From: Curtobacterium pusillum
Lineage (GTDB): Bacteria > Actinomycetota > Actinomycetes > Actinomycetales > Microbacteriaceae
NCBI RefSeq assembly: GCF_013359865.1
Contig: NZ_JABMCE010000078.1
Location: 1 to 53,161, forward strand
Direction of reading: 5' to 3'
DNA: 53,161 nucleotides
This document shows positions 27,262 to 35,429 of this stretch, piece by piece. The notes below the pieces were generated by a model. That model was given only the letters and a program-made list of their open reading frames with translations, had not been told where the DNA came from and did not search any database. Every line of letters starts with the position of its first letter. Within the stretch, counting starts at the first letter, position 1. Position numbers and translations under genes: made by a program.

Positions 27262-28686
27262 TCAGACCAGGGCGGGACGCGCCTCCAGGCCCGCGTCCTG
27301 CCCGGCGTCCACCGCGTCCGCCGGACGCAGGGATCCCGGGAGCAGCGCGGCGTGCGCGTGCAGCAGCTCGTCGGTCATCTCGGCGATGCGGTCGAGCGTG
27401 AGGTGCGCCGCGGTCAGCGGGTCGAGGGCGACGGCGTGGTGCACGTGCTCGACGTTCCCCGTGAGCGCAGCGCGGACGGCGAGCGTCTGCACGTTCGTGT
27501 TCGTGCGGTTGATCGCGGCGAGCTGCGGGGGGAGCTCACCGAACGACGTCGGCTGCACGCCGTTGCCGTCGACGAGGCACGCGACCTCGACGCAGGCGTC
27601 CGATGGGAGGTTCGAGATCACCCCGGTGGCGTTCGGCACGTTCCCGTACACGACCGCCGGGACGCCCGTGACGATGGCGTTGACGATGCTCGCGCCGTAC
27701 TCGACGCTCGGGGTCAGGTCCGCCTTGAGCTTCTCGAGCTGGGCGTCGACGTCGCCCTGCTCGTCGTGGGCGAGGCAGATCTCGTAGTAGTCCCATCGCT
27801 CCGGGATGTACTCGAGCACGGTCTCCGGGTCCTTGCGGAAGTACGGCACGTACTCGCTGGCGTGGTGGCTCGACTCGGTCTCGAAGTACCCGAACGAGCG
27901 CATCAGCTGCGTGCGGACCTGTTCGTTGCCGCCCTCGTAGTTGCTCGCCGCCGCTGCCGCCTCGCTGTGGTCGCCGTCGTCGTCGTGCAGGTCGGCGGCC
28001 GCGACACCGCGCCGGTGCTTCGCCGCCATCACCTCGCGGAGCCGCGGGTAGAGGTCCTCGCCGCCGCGGCGCTTGAACTCGAGGATCCAGGCCTGGTGGT
28101 TGATGCCGGCGCAGACGTACTCGACCTCGTCGTACGGCACGCCGAGGGTGCGAGCCAGCATGCGCGTGGTGCCCTGCACGCTGTGGCAGAGCCCGACCGC
28201 CCGCAGCCCCTTCGCGTTGAGGAACGCGGTCGCCATGGCCATCGGGTTCGCGTAGTTGATGAACTGGGCGTCCGGGCAGAGCTCGAGGGCGTCGCGGGCG
28301 ATGTCCTCGTAGGCGCGCACGGAGCGCAGGAATCGGAACACTCCGCCGGGGCCGACGGTGTCGCCGACGGCCTGGTCGATGCCGTACTTCCGCGGGATCT
28401 CGACGTCCCACTTGTACGACTCCACGCCGCCGACCTGGAAGGTGATGATGACGACGTCCGCGCCCGCCAGTGCGGCGCGACGGTCGGTGGTTTCGAGGAC
28501 CTCGACGCCGAGACCGTGGTGTGCGACGAGCTCGCGCGCGGCGCTCGCGGTACGGGCGACCCTGCCCGCGTCGAGGTCCATGAGGTGCAGTGTCGCGTCC
28601 TGCAGCGCGGGGAAGCTGACGAGGTCGCCGATGAGCCGGAAGGGGAAGACGAAGCCGCCGGCGCCGATGATGGTGATCTTGGTCAT
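27262..28686 (-). CDS. GH4-family glycosidase, alpha-galactosidase (MelA) type
   Basis: A 474-residue cytoplasmic glycosidase using NAD and a divalent metal. The Rossmann start is ITIIGAGGFVFPFRLIGD; metal ligands are the Cys-His in GLCHSVQGT and the His in AGINHQAWILEF. These CHS and NHQ words are typical of MelA-like members, while alpha-glucosidase (AglA-like) members remain possible. The length (about 450-480) fits. ATG at 28686 is six bases after a TAGCGT -10 box, so the mRNA is probably leaderless. It heads a leftward operon with an ABC importer and is divergent from an AraC regulator. Confidence 0.9.
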   Translation of the reverse strand: MTKITIIGAGGFVFPFRLIGDLVSFPALQDATLHLMDLDAGRVARTASAARELVAHHGLGVEVLETTDRRAALAGADVVIITFQVGGVESYKWDVEIPRKYGIDQAVGDTVGPGGVFRFLRSVRAYEDIARDALELCPDAQFINYANPMAMATAFLNAKGLRAVGLCHSVQGTTRMLARTLGVPYDEVEYVCAGINHQAWILEFKRRGGEDLYPRLREVMAAKHRRGVAAADLHDDDGDHSEAAAAASNYEGGNEQVRTQLMRSFGYFETESSHHASEYVPYFRKDPETVLEYIPERWDYYEICLAHDEQGDVDAQLEKLKADLTPSVEYGASIVNAIVTGVPAVVYGNVPNATGVISNLPSDACVEVACLVDGNGVQPTSFGELPPQLAAINRTNTNVQTLAVRAALTGNVEHVHHAVALDPLTAAHLTLDRIAEMTDELLHAHAALLPGSLRPADAVDAGQDAGLEARPALV

Positions 28687-28800
28687 GTCGTCACGCTAGG
28701 AAGCGACGGGGTGTCCGGTCCTCCGGCTTCCGACGCCGGGGTTCCAGGATCCTCGGATCGGCCCCGCACCGGCTGCGGGCGCTGTCGTAGGCTCGAGGCC
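28687..28800. promoter_or_regulatory. Divergent leaderless promoters for GH4 operon and AraC regulator
   Basis: Leftward: TAGCGT at 28698-28693, six bases, then the GH4 ATG. Rightward: TAGGCT at 28788-28793, seven bases, then the regulator GTG. No consensus -35 is visible for either, which fits activation by the AraC protein. The 114-base region is very GC-rich with CCGG words that could be activator sites. Confidence 0.6.
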
Positions 28801-29625
28801 GTGCTCGACGTGGAGACGGTGGAAGCGGCGTACTGGAGCCATCGCGGCCCGGCGCCGCTCATGCGGTCCTCCCACCGCCACGACGACCTCGAGATCAACC
28901 TGGTGCTCGACGGCCGGCTCGACTACCGGTTCGGCGGAGCCCCGGTGTCCGTGCACGCCGGCCAGGTCGCGCTGTTCTGGGGGTGGACGCCGCACCAGCT
29001 CGTCGGTGACGGCATCGGGTCGGGGGAGTTCCTCTGGGCGCACATCCCCCTGGGCGAGGTCCTCGCGTGGGGGCTGCCCGACCACGACCTCGGGGTGATG
29101 CTGCTGAACCGTCCGGTGCTCGTGCCGGCGACGGCCGCCGGACGGGACGTGGAGTCGATGTTCGGGTCGTGGCAGCGGGACTTCGCTGACGAGGGGGCGG
29201 AGATCATCGCGAGCCTCGAGGCGCAGGCGTTCGTCCGTCGGCTGCTGCGGCACCACCGGGACACCCTCGACCTCCGGCCCGGCGGCGGGCACGGCACCGC
29301 GGAGGCCATGCACCGGGTGATCGACATGGTCCGGTTCGTCGTCGACCGGTTCCGGGAACCGATCGAGGTCGCGGACGTCGCGGCGGCCGCGCACCTGCAC
29401 CCGCACTACGCGATGACGGTGTTCCGGCAGGACGTCGGCACCACGATCGTGGAGTACCTGACCCGGTGCCGCGTCGCCGAGGCCCAGCGGCTGCTCGCCA
29501 CGACGTCGATGACGACGTCGGAGATCGCACACGCCGCGGGGTTCGGGTCGCAGTCGAGCTTCTACGCACACTTCACGCGGGCGTGCGGGAGCGCCCCGGG
29601 CGCCTACCGCGCACGACTCCGCTGA
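28801..29625 (+). CDS. AraC-family transcriptional regulator
   Basis: A 274-residue regulator with an N-terminal cupin-like sugar-sensing domain (HRHDDLEINLVLDGRLDYRFGG) and two C-terminal helix-turn-helix motifs, the first in EVADVAAAAHLHPHYAMTVFR and the second in TTSEIAHAAGFGSQSSFYAHFTR followed by the GSAPGAYR end. The GTG start sits seven bases after a TAGGCT -10 box, arguing for a leaderless mRNA and against a longer reading frame. As the divergent neighbour of the GH4-ABC operon it is the likely activator, responding to the imported sugar. Confidence 0.92.
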   Translation: MLDVETVEAAYWSHRGPAPLMRSSHRHDDLEINLVLDGRLDYRFGGAPVSVHAGQVALFWGWTPHQLVGDGIGSGEFLWAHIPLGEVLAWGLPDHDLGVMLLNRPVLVPATAAGRDVESMFGSWQRDFADEGAEIIASLEAQAFVRRLLRHHRDTLDLRPGGGHGTAEAMHRVIDMVRFVVDRFREPIEVADVAAAAHLHPHYAMTVFRQDVGTTIVEYLTRCRVAEAQRLLATTSMTTSEIAHAAGFGSQSSFYAHFTRACGSAPGAYRARLR

Positions 29626-29635
29626 CCCGGGCTCC

Positions 29636-30328
29636 TCAGTCGCCGGTCTCGGCGTGCGGCGCCGCCACGGGCTTCGACTGACTCGACCCGCGCTGCCGCA
29701 GCCACACGGTTCCGACGACCATCACGGTGATCACCAGGAACTCCGACTGCCAGTTCTGCATCGACTCGAACCAGAACTGGCTCGTGCCGAGGTACTGCCA
29801 CCCCGAGACGACCCCAGCACCGTGCTCGACCTGTTCCTCGTTGTAGGCCGCTGCGCCCCCGATGACGTGGCCGACGACACTGCCGGCGAACAGCACCGTG
29901 AAGAGGATCAGCAGCGAGTTCTCGTATAGCACGAGTGCGAGGCCGCCGCGGCGCACGGGCCACGGCGCACCCGCGTCGTCGGCGTGCTCCCGGGGATCGG
30001 CGTCCTGCGGTGCGTCCTCGTCGAGGGACTTCGACTCGCTCGACCCCTTCTGGAACAGGAACGTCGTCAGGACGACGTAGGACCCCATCTGCAGGAACTC
30101 GCTCTCCCAGTTCTCGAAGGTCGCCTCGGCGAAGTCCCCGCTGGTCAGGAAGCCCCAGAGCGACTCCACCGCCTGGCCGTGCAGCACGGCGTCGTGCTCC
30201 GAGACCCGCCAGCCGGCGAGCACCATCCCGGCGAAGCAGAGCAGGAACACGATGGCGTTGGCGAGGAACAACCCGTTCCGCCGCGCCCACGACCATTCGG
30301 TGGGACGCGCACGCAGGAAGACGCTCAT
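29636..30328 (-). CDS. DUF6766-family membrane protein with internal duplication
   Basis: A 230-residue integral membrane protein with about four hydrophobic helices, two in each half. The halves look related: NWESEFL followed by a helix and QKGSSESK in the first, NWQSEFL followed by a helix and RQRGSSQSK at the end. The Glu/Arg-flanked helices and Asn-rich ENSLLIL resemble DUF6766. Function is unknown. ATG at 30328 has AGAGAGG eight bases upstream. It is convergent with the AraC gene, 10 bases apart, and shows no obvious operon partner. Confidence 0.75.
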   Translation of the reverse strand: MSVFLRARPTEWSWARRNGLFLANAIVFLLCFAGMVLAGWRVSEHDAVLHGQAVESLWGFLTSGDFAEATFENWESEFLQMGSYVVLTTFLFQKGSSESKSLDEDAPQDADPREHADDAGAPWPVRRGGLALVLYENSLLILFTVLFAGSVVGHVIGGAAAYNEEQVEHGAGVVSGWQYLGTSQFWFESMQNWQSEFLVITVMVVGTVWLRQRGSSQSKPVAAPHAETGD

Positions 30329-30405
30329 CCGGTCGGACCTCTCTCATCGACGGCCCCCCACGCTACTGGGTCCACGCGTCCCGGGCCGGCATGCCGCTCG
30401 GACCG

Positions 30406-30816
30406 TCAGTTGATGATCTCGCCGCGCTCGTCGGCACGGAGTGCGGCGAGCCGGTCCCGCCATGCGCGGAGCGCCTCGGGTGTCAGCCGCGGCCAGTCCG
30501 TGACCTCGCCCGTGATCCGGAGCGGTTCGGTGCTGCGGTAGGAGCGGGTGGGGTTCCCGGGGAACTTCTTGTCGGTGACGTTCGGGTCGTCCTCGAACGC
30601 CCCGGTCGGCTCGACGGTGTAGACGCGGGGGAGCCCTTCGCCCGCGGCGAGCTCCGCAGCGAGTCCGGCGCCGTCCCGGAGCGCGGTGAAGTACACGTGG
30701 TTCATCACGACCTCGGGCCGGTAGTTCGACCGGAACCCCGCGGTCAGCAGATCACCGATCCGGAGGTCCGCCTTGGTCCCGTGGAAGAAGGGTCCGTCGT
30801 CGAGTGCGTCGCTCAC
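30406..30816 (-). CDS. arr: NAD(+)-rifampin ADP-ribosyltransferase
   Basis: A 136-residue enzyme that inactivates rifamycins by attaching ADP-ribose to the C23 hydroxyl. FFHGTKADLRIGDLLTAGFRSNY, NHVYFTALRDGAGLAAELA, and the terminal NPTRSYRSTEPLRITGEV are the Arr family pattern, and the length fits (about 135-140). The start is GTG at 30816, six bases after a TAGCCT -10 box (30828-30823), so it is probably leaderless. Arr is widespread as a chromosomal gene in environmental actinobacteria, and nothing around it suggests mobility. The protein family call is firm; actual resistance is not shown by sequence. Confidence 0.93.
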   Translation of the reverse strand: MSDALDDGPFFHGTKADLRIGDLLTAGFRSNYRPEVVMNHVYFTALRDGAGLAAELAAGEGLPRVYTVEPTGAFEDDPNVTDKKFPGNPTRSYRSTEPLRITGEVTDWPRLTPEALRAWRDRLAALRADERGEIIN

Positions 30817-30916
30817 GGCGACAGGCTAGCGCTGCCGATCGCACTCGGCGGCCACGCGGCGATCTCCCCCTCGCGGTGGACGCGGCGGCCACCGCCCCTC
30901 CCGTAGCGTGTCCGCC

Positions 30917-31837
30917 GTGATCGAAGTCGAGCACCTCACCAAACAGTACGGACCGAAGACCGCCGTGGACGACGTCTCGTTCGTCGTGCGGCCTGGCAGC
31001 GTGACCGGCTTCCTCGGCCCCAACGGCGCCGGGAAGTCCACCACGATGCGCATGATCATGGGGCTCGACCGCCCCACCGCGGGCAGGGCGACGGTGAACG
31101 GGCAGCCGTACCGGAGCTTCCGCGACCCGCTCCGGCAGGTCGGGGCGCTGCTCGAGGCGAAGGCGGTGCACTCCGGTCGGAGCGCGTACAACCACCTCCT
31201 CTCGCTCGCGGCGACGCACGGCATCCCGAAGTCCCGCGTGCACGAGGTCATCGACATGACCGGGCTGGACTCGGTCGCGAAGAAGCGCGTCGGCGGGTTC
31301 TCCCTCGGCATGGGCCAGCGGCTCGGCATCGCGGCGGCGCTCCTCGGCGACCCGAAGACCCTCATCCTCGACGAGCCGGTGAACGGCCTCGACCCGGACG
31401 GCGTGCTGTGGGTCCGGCAGCTCGCCCGGCGCATGGCTGCCGACGGCCGGACGGTGTTCCTGTCGAGCCACCTCATGAGCGAGATGGCGCAGACGGCCGA
31501 CCGCGTGGTCGTCCTCGGCCGCGGGAAGGTCCTGGCGGACGCCCCCATCCAGGAGTTCGTCGCCGCCGGCGGCACGGACGGCGGGGGCAGCCGTGTGGTC
31601 GTCCGCACGCCCGGCCCCGACCAGCTGTTCCAAGCGATCGGCCCGAACGCCACGGTGACACCGCGCGACGACGGCTCGTTCCTCGTCGTCGGCCCCGATG
31701 CCACGACGGTCGGGAACATCGCCGCACAGGTCGGCGTCCCGCTGCACGAGCTCACCCCGGTGGGCGCCAGCCTCGAGGAGGCGTACATGGCCCTCACCCG
31801 CGACGACGTCGAGTACCGATCGGAGGGCGCCCGATGA
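30917..31837 (+). CDS. ABC-2-type transporter ATP-binding protein
   Basis: A 306-residue ATPase for an exporter or membrane-remodelling ABC system. Walker A is GPNGAGKS, the signature segment is FSLGMGQRLGIAAALLG, and Walker B is LILDEPVNGLDPDG. After the core of about 215 residues comes a C-terminal extension with GASLEEAYMALTRD, typical of drug or lantibiotic exporter ATPases. The GTG at 30917 lies seven bases after TAGCGT (30904-30909), arguing for a leaderless start; a GTG three codons earlier would overlap the -10 box. It overlaps the permease gene by 4 bp. Confidence 0.92.
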   Translation: MIEVEHLTKQYGPKTAVDDVSFVVRPGSVTGFLGPNGAGKSTTMRMIMGLDRPTAGRATVNGQPYRSFRDPLRQVGALLEAKAVHSGRSAYNHLLSLAATHGIPKSRVHEVIDMTGLDSVAKKRVGGFSLGMGQRLGIAAALLGDPKTLILDEPVNGLDPDGVLWVRQLARRMAADGRTVFLSSHLMSEMAQTADRVVVLGRGKVLADAPIQEFVAAGGTDGGGSRVVVRTPGPDQLFQAIGPNATVTPRDDGSFLVVGPDATTVGNIAAQVGVPLHELTPVGASLEEAYMALTRDDVEYRSEGAR

Positions 31838-32664
31838 CCGCCACGACCCTGCCGCCGACCGTCGGACTGAGCTTCGGGCGACTCGTCCGGAGCGAGTGGA
31901 TCAAGTTCCGCAGCATCCGGTCCACGATCTGGTGCCTCGCGATCCTCGTCGTCCTCACGATCGCGATGGCGGTGCTCATCGGCAACGCACTCGACTCCGG
32001 GCAGCCGGTCACGCAGGACCAGGCGAACGGCACCCTGGTCACGATCAACACCGCGAGCGTGTCCCTGACGGCGCTCGTCGTCGCGGTGCTCGGCGTGCTC
32101 ATCATCACGGGGGAGTACGGCACCGGTCAGGTCCGCTCGACGTTCACTGCCGACCCCGGTCGCACGGGTGTGATCCTCGCGAAGGCCGCGGTCCTCGCGG
32201 TCACGACGTTCGTCGTCAGCGCCGTCTCGATCTGGATCGGCGTGATCGCGTCGGCGGCGCTGCAGGCCGGCAAGGGCGTGCACGCGGACCTCGCCGACCC
32301 GTCGGTGTTCATGCCGCTCCTCGGGGCGTCGGTGTACGTCGCGCTCCTCGCCCTGCTCGCGTACGGCATCGGACTGCTCGTCCGGTCGAGTGCGGGCGGG
32401 ATCGCGATCACCCTCGGCATCCTGCTGGTGCTGCCGGGCGTGCTCTCCCTGGTGGCGAGCGCGATCGAGGCGCAGTGGCTCGCGGACGTCGTCACGTTCC
32501 TGCCGGCCCAGGCCGGCGGGCAGCTCTTCGCGTTCTCGTCCGGTGACGCCGGGCAGCAGGCCGGGATCGTGCTGAACGGCTGGGGCGGTTTCGCGGTCCT
32601 CCTGGCGGAGGTCGTGGTCGTGGGTGCCCTCGCACTCACCGTCGCGCGTCGACGCGACGTCTGA
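31834..32664 (+). CDS. ABC-2-type transporter permease
   Basis: A 276-residue membrane protein with about six hydrophobic segments. The N-terminus RLVRSEWIKFRSIRSTIW before the first helix and ITGEYGTGQVRSTFTADPGR after the second are typical of the ABC-2 permease group found in actinobacterial exporter pairs. It overlaps the ATPase gene (ATGA), and together they form one transporter. The cargo cannot be deduced; relatives are implicated in peptide or drug export. A terminator-like hairpin follows. Confidence 0.9.
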   Translation: MTATTLPPTVGLSFGRLVRSEWIKFRSIRSTIWCLAILVVLTIAMAVLIGNALDSGQPVTQDQANGTLVTINTASVSLTALVVAVLGVLIITGEYGTGQVRSTFTADPGRTGVILAKAAVLAVTTFVVSAVSIWIGVIASAALQAGKGVHADLADPSVFMPLLGASVYVALLALLAYGIGLLVRSSAGGIAITLGILLVLPGVLSLVASAIEAQWLADVVTFLPAQAGGQLFAFSSGDAGQQAGIVLNGWGGFAVLLAEVVVVGALALTVARRRDV

Positions 32665-32693
32665 CGCGACCCTGGACTGGACTGGACCGGACT

Positions 32694-32725
32694 GGAGGGA
32701 CGGTGCCGGTTGGCACCGTCCTCCC
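32694..32725. terminator. Terminator-like hairpin between ABC permease and DHFR-like genes
   Basis: Core arms GGACGGTGCC (32698-32707) and GGCACCGTCC (32712-32721), loop GGTT, extended by partial pairing to 32694/32725. It is preceded by tandem GGACT units from 32673. It is closely similar to the hairpin at 15438, including the flanking GGACTGGAGG. It lies between converging genes. Confidence 0.75.
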
Positions 32726-32773
32726 TCGCAGGCCCGGTCGGCGCGTCACCGCTGAGCGGGGCGCGCCAGTCGT

Positions 32774-33373
32774 TCACTCCCGCGTGATCGCGTACCGGTG
32801 CATGACGACACCGCTGTCGAACGACCGCTGCTCCAGCAGCTCGAGCTGCAGCGGCTGTCGGATCGCGTCGGCGGGGGAGTCGAAGAGCGGTCGTCCCGCG
32901 CCGAGGACGGCCGGGTGCGTGAACAGCATCAGCTCGTCGAGCAGCCCGGCGGTGAGCAACTGGGTGGCGAGGTCCGCACCGCCGACGCCGATGTCGCCCT
33001 CGGACCCGGCGCGGAGCTCGGCGAGCCGAGTGATCGCGTCCTCGTTGATGATCGTCGTGTTGTGGTCCGCCGCCGTGCGCGACCGGGACACGAGGACCTT
33101 GCGCTGCTCGGTCCAGATCTCGCCGTACTCGCGCATGTAGTCGGGCAGGGACTCGTCGGACCGGGCGTCCGGCCAGAACGGGTCCATCATGTCGTGGATC
33201 ACCCGCCCCTCGACGGCCATCGTCATGGCCCGCGCCCGCTCGTTGAAGAACCGGTGGAGCTGCTCGTCGATGCGGACCCACTCGGGGCCGCCGAGGTCAC
33301 CGTTCTGGCCGGAGCGACTCTCGATGAAGCCGTCGAGCGACACGTTCATCCAGTACACGAACCGTGCGGGCAC
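32774..33373 (-). CDS. Dihydrofolate reductase-like / RibD C-terminal domain protein
   Basis: A 199-residue protein of the large RibD-C/dihydrofolate-reductase-like group. The start FVYWMNVSLDGFIES, the EQRKVLVSRS strand, DIGVGGADLATQLLTAGLLDELMLFTHPAVLGAGRPLF (nucleotide-binding GGADL and the PAVLGAG turn) identify the family. GTG at 33373 has AAGGAG five bases upstream. These proteins are generally NAD(P)H-dependent reductases of unknown substrate, not the essential folate enzyme. It is divergent from the GH43 gene across an 87-base region holding a symmetric palindrome. Confidence 0.85.
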   Translation of the reverse strand: MPARFVYWMNVSLDGFIESRSGQNGDLGGPEWVRIDEQLHRFFNERARAMTMAVEGRVIHDMMDPFWPDARSDESLPDYMREYGEIWTEQRKVLVSRSRTAADHNTTIINEDAITRLAELRAGSEGDIGVGGADLATQLLTAGLLDELMLFTHPAVLGAGRPLFDSPADAIRQPLQLELLEQRSFDSGVVMHRYAITRE

Positions 33374-33405
33374 AGCGACTCCTTCGTCCGACCGACCGGT
33401 GGCGC

Positions 33406-33419
33406 CGAGCGTACGCTCG
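33406..33419. promoter_or_regulatory. Symmetric -10 palindrome, possible bidirectional promoter
   Basis: Perfect 14-bp palindrome CGAGCGTACGCTCG between divergent genes. Read either way it presents TACGCT, a good actinobacterial -10 box, the two boxes sharing their central TA. Transcription could start both toward the DHFR-like gene (leader about 30 bases) and toward the GH43 gene. Confidence 0.5.
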
Positions 33420-33460
33420 CGCACGTCAGCACGCTCCTCGACGACGAGAGCAGGTCCACC

Positions 33461-35344
33461 GTGCGCCGATCACTCAAGGCACTCCTCGCGATCGCGACGG
33501 TCGCGGGTCTCGCGACCACGTTCCTCCAGGCCGGTGCCGGTGCGGCACCCGCACTCGCCGCAGGGACGACGTCCGCGCGGAACGCAGCCGCGCCGACCCA
33601 CCAGAACCCGATGACGCTCGCCCTGCCGGGTGGGCAGACCGCGGCGAGCTGCGCGGACCCGACGGTCATCCGCGGCGTCGGGCGCGACCGCAACTGGTAC
33701 CTGTACTGCACGACCGACGCGCTGACCGCGACGGAGCAGAACCCGGACGGTTCCCTCGTGCAGCACGGGGTGCCGACCTACCGGTCCACCGACCTCACGC
33801 ACTGGACGTACGTGGACGACGCCTTCCCGACGAAGCCGGCGTGGGTCGGGGACGCCAACGGCATCTGGGCCCCGGACGTCGTCCACCGCGCCGGGACCCA
33901 CGGCCGGGCGGGGACATGGTACCTCTACTACGCCGCGTCGGACACCCCGACGGCGACCGCACCCACCGGCGGCGGCTCGGCCGTGGGCGTCGCGACGAGT
34001 TCCAGCCCGACCGGACCGTGGACCGACTCCGGCGGCCCGGTGGTCGCTCCGCAGGCCGCACCGAACGGTGCCGGGCAGCGGTGGGAGTTCGACCCGGAGG
34101 TCATCACCGACCACGGCAGTACCTACCTGTACTTCGGCAGCTACTTCGGCGGGGTGAACGTCCGCCGCCTGAGCGCCGACGGACTGCGGTCGATCCCGTC
34201 GACCGAGCGGCAGATCGCCATCGACAACCGGTACGAGGGCACGTACCTGATGCGGCACGACGGCTGGTGGTACTTCATGGGGTCCGCCACCAACTGCTGC
34301 AACGGGGCACTCACGGGCTACGGCGTCTTCGTCGCCCGGTCACGCAGTCCGCTCGGGCCCTTCACGGACCAGGACGGCGTCGCGATCACGAGCACCCGGG
34401 TCGGTGGGACGCCCGTGCTCGCGCAGAACGGCAACCGCTGGGTGGGGACCGGGCACAACACGGTCGTCACCGACTTCGCCGGGCAGGACTGGATCGTCTA
34501 CCACGCGGTCGACCGGCGTGACCCGTACTACGCGGGGCAGGCGACCTACACGAAGCGCCCGGTGCTCATCGACCCGCTCGACTGGGTGCGCGGTTGGCCC
34601 GTGGTCCGCGGCGGTGCCGGCCCGTCCGACACCGCGCAACCGGGGCCGGTCGCCCAGCCGGGGGAGCGAGCGACCTACCGCGCCGCCCTCGCTCCCGTCG
34701 ACGTTCCAGGTCAGCTCATCCGGTCGGCCTCGACGACGTTCGACGGAACGACCCTCCCCCCGTCGCTGACCTGGACCCGCGAACCCGACGCCTCGACCTG
34801 GACCGTCAGCGGCGGGGCACTCCGGTGGCGGACACAGGCCGCCGACCTGCACCCGCCGGCGACCCCGCTCGCGTCGGTGCTCTCGGAACCCGCGCCGACC
34901 GGCGACTACGTGCTCGAGACGACCGTCGCGGTCGACACCCCGGCCACCGGGGACGGCGTGAACTACGTGCAGGGCGGACTCATCGTCTACGGGGACGACG
35001 GCAACTACCTCCGCCTCGTCTCGAACTCGATCTTCGACACCCGGCAGACCGAGTTCGGCAAGGAGGTCACGCCGCAACCCGCGGGAGCGCCGAACTACGG
35101 GAACATGGTCGTCGGCCCCGTGGGGGACCGTACGACGCTGCGGATCGTGCACCGGCTGGTCGACGGCGAGCACCGCTACACGGCCTACACCAGCGTCGAC
35201 GGGCGGCACTTCGTCCGCGGCGGCACCTGGACGGCCGACCTCGGGTCGTCGCCGCGCGTCGGCCTGATCTCGCTCGGCGGTGCCGGGTTCACGAGCACCT
35301 TCGACGACCTGCGGGTGAGCACGGTCCGCGTGCTGCAGGATTGA
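33461..35344 (+). CDS. Secreted GH43-family glycosidase (arabinanase/arabinofuranosidase type)
   Basis: A 627-residue secreted protein. An N-terminal signal peptide (basic start, LLAIATVAGLATTFL, AxA site near residue 34) is followed by a five-bladed propeller domain. The three acidic residues of GH43 are visible: Asp66 in ADPTVI, Asp211 in EFDPEV and Glu259 in RYEGTYL, with WAPDV at 136-140. From about residue 430 a second beta-sandwich domain (DUF1349/GH43_C2-like) begins with FDGTTLPPSLTW. It probably cleaves arabinan or arabinoxylan side chains outside the cell. GTG at 33461 gives the signal peptide directly; the ribosome-binding site is weak (AGG). Confidence 0.9.
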   Translation: MRRSLKALLAIATVAGLATTFLQAGAGAAPALAAGTTSARNAAAPTHQNPMTLALPGGQTAASCADPTVIRGVGRDRNWYLYCTTDALTATEQNPDGSLVQHGVPTYRSTDLTHWTYVDDAFPTKPAWVGDANGIWAPDVVHRAGTHGRAGTWYLYYAASDTPTATAPTGGGSAVGVATSSSPTGPWTDSGGPVVAPQAAPNGAGQRWEFDPEVITDHGSTYLYFGSYFGGVNVRRLSADGLRSIPSTERQIAIDNRYEGTYLMRHDGWWYFMGSATNCCNGALTGYGVFVARSRSPLGPFTDQDGVAITSTRVGGTPVLAQNGNRWVGTGHNTVVTDFAGQDWIVYHAVDRRDPYYAGQATYTKRPVLIDPLDWVRGWPVVRGGAGPSDTAQPGPVAQPGERATYRAALAPVDVPGQLIRSASTTFDGTTLPPSLTWTREPDASTWTVSGGALRWRTQAADLHPPATPLASVLSEPAPTGDYVLETTVAVDTPATGDGVNYVQGGLIVYGDDGNYLRLVSNSIFDTRQTEFGKEVTPQPAGAPNYGNMVVGPVGDRTTLRIVHRLVDGEHRYTAYTSVDGRHFVRGGTWTADLGSSPRVGLISLGGAGFTSTFDDLRVSTVRVLQD

Positions 35345-35429
35345 GCCGGAGAACGAAGTACGGTCGGCGGACCGCGCCCCGCGATGCGAAGATGCATCGT
35401 TGCGTGCTGGTGCCGAGAACGAGGGTGCG

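Noticed and set aside
27178..27289. 11-bp inverted pair CTGGAGGCGCG / CGCGCCTCCAG about 100 bases apart
   Set aside because: The right copy is inside the GH4 coding end and the spacing is too long for a terminator; probably chance in GC-rich DNA, though the left copy is a partial member of the hairpin family.
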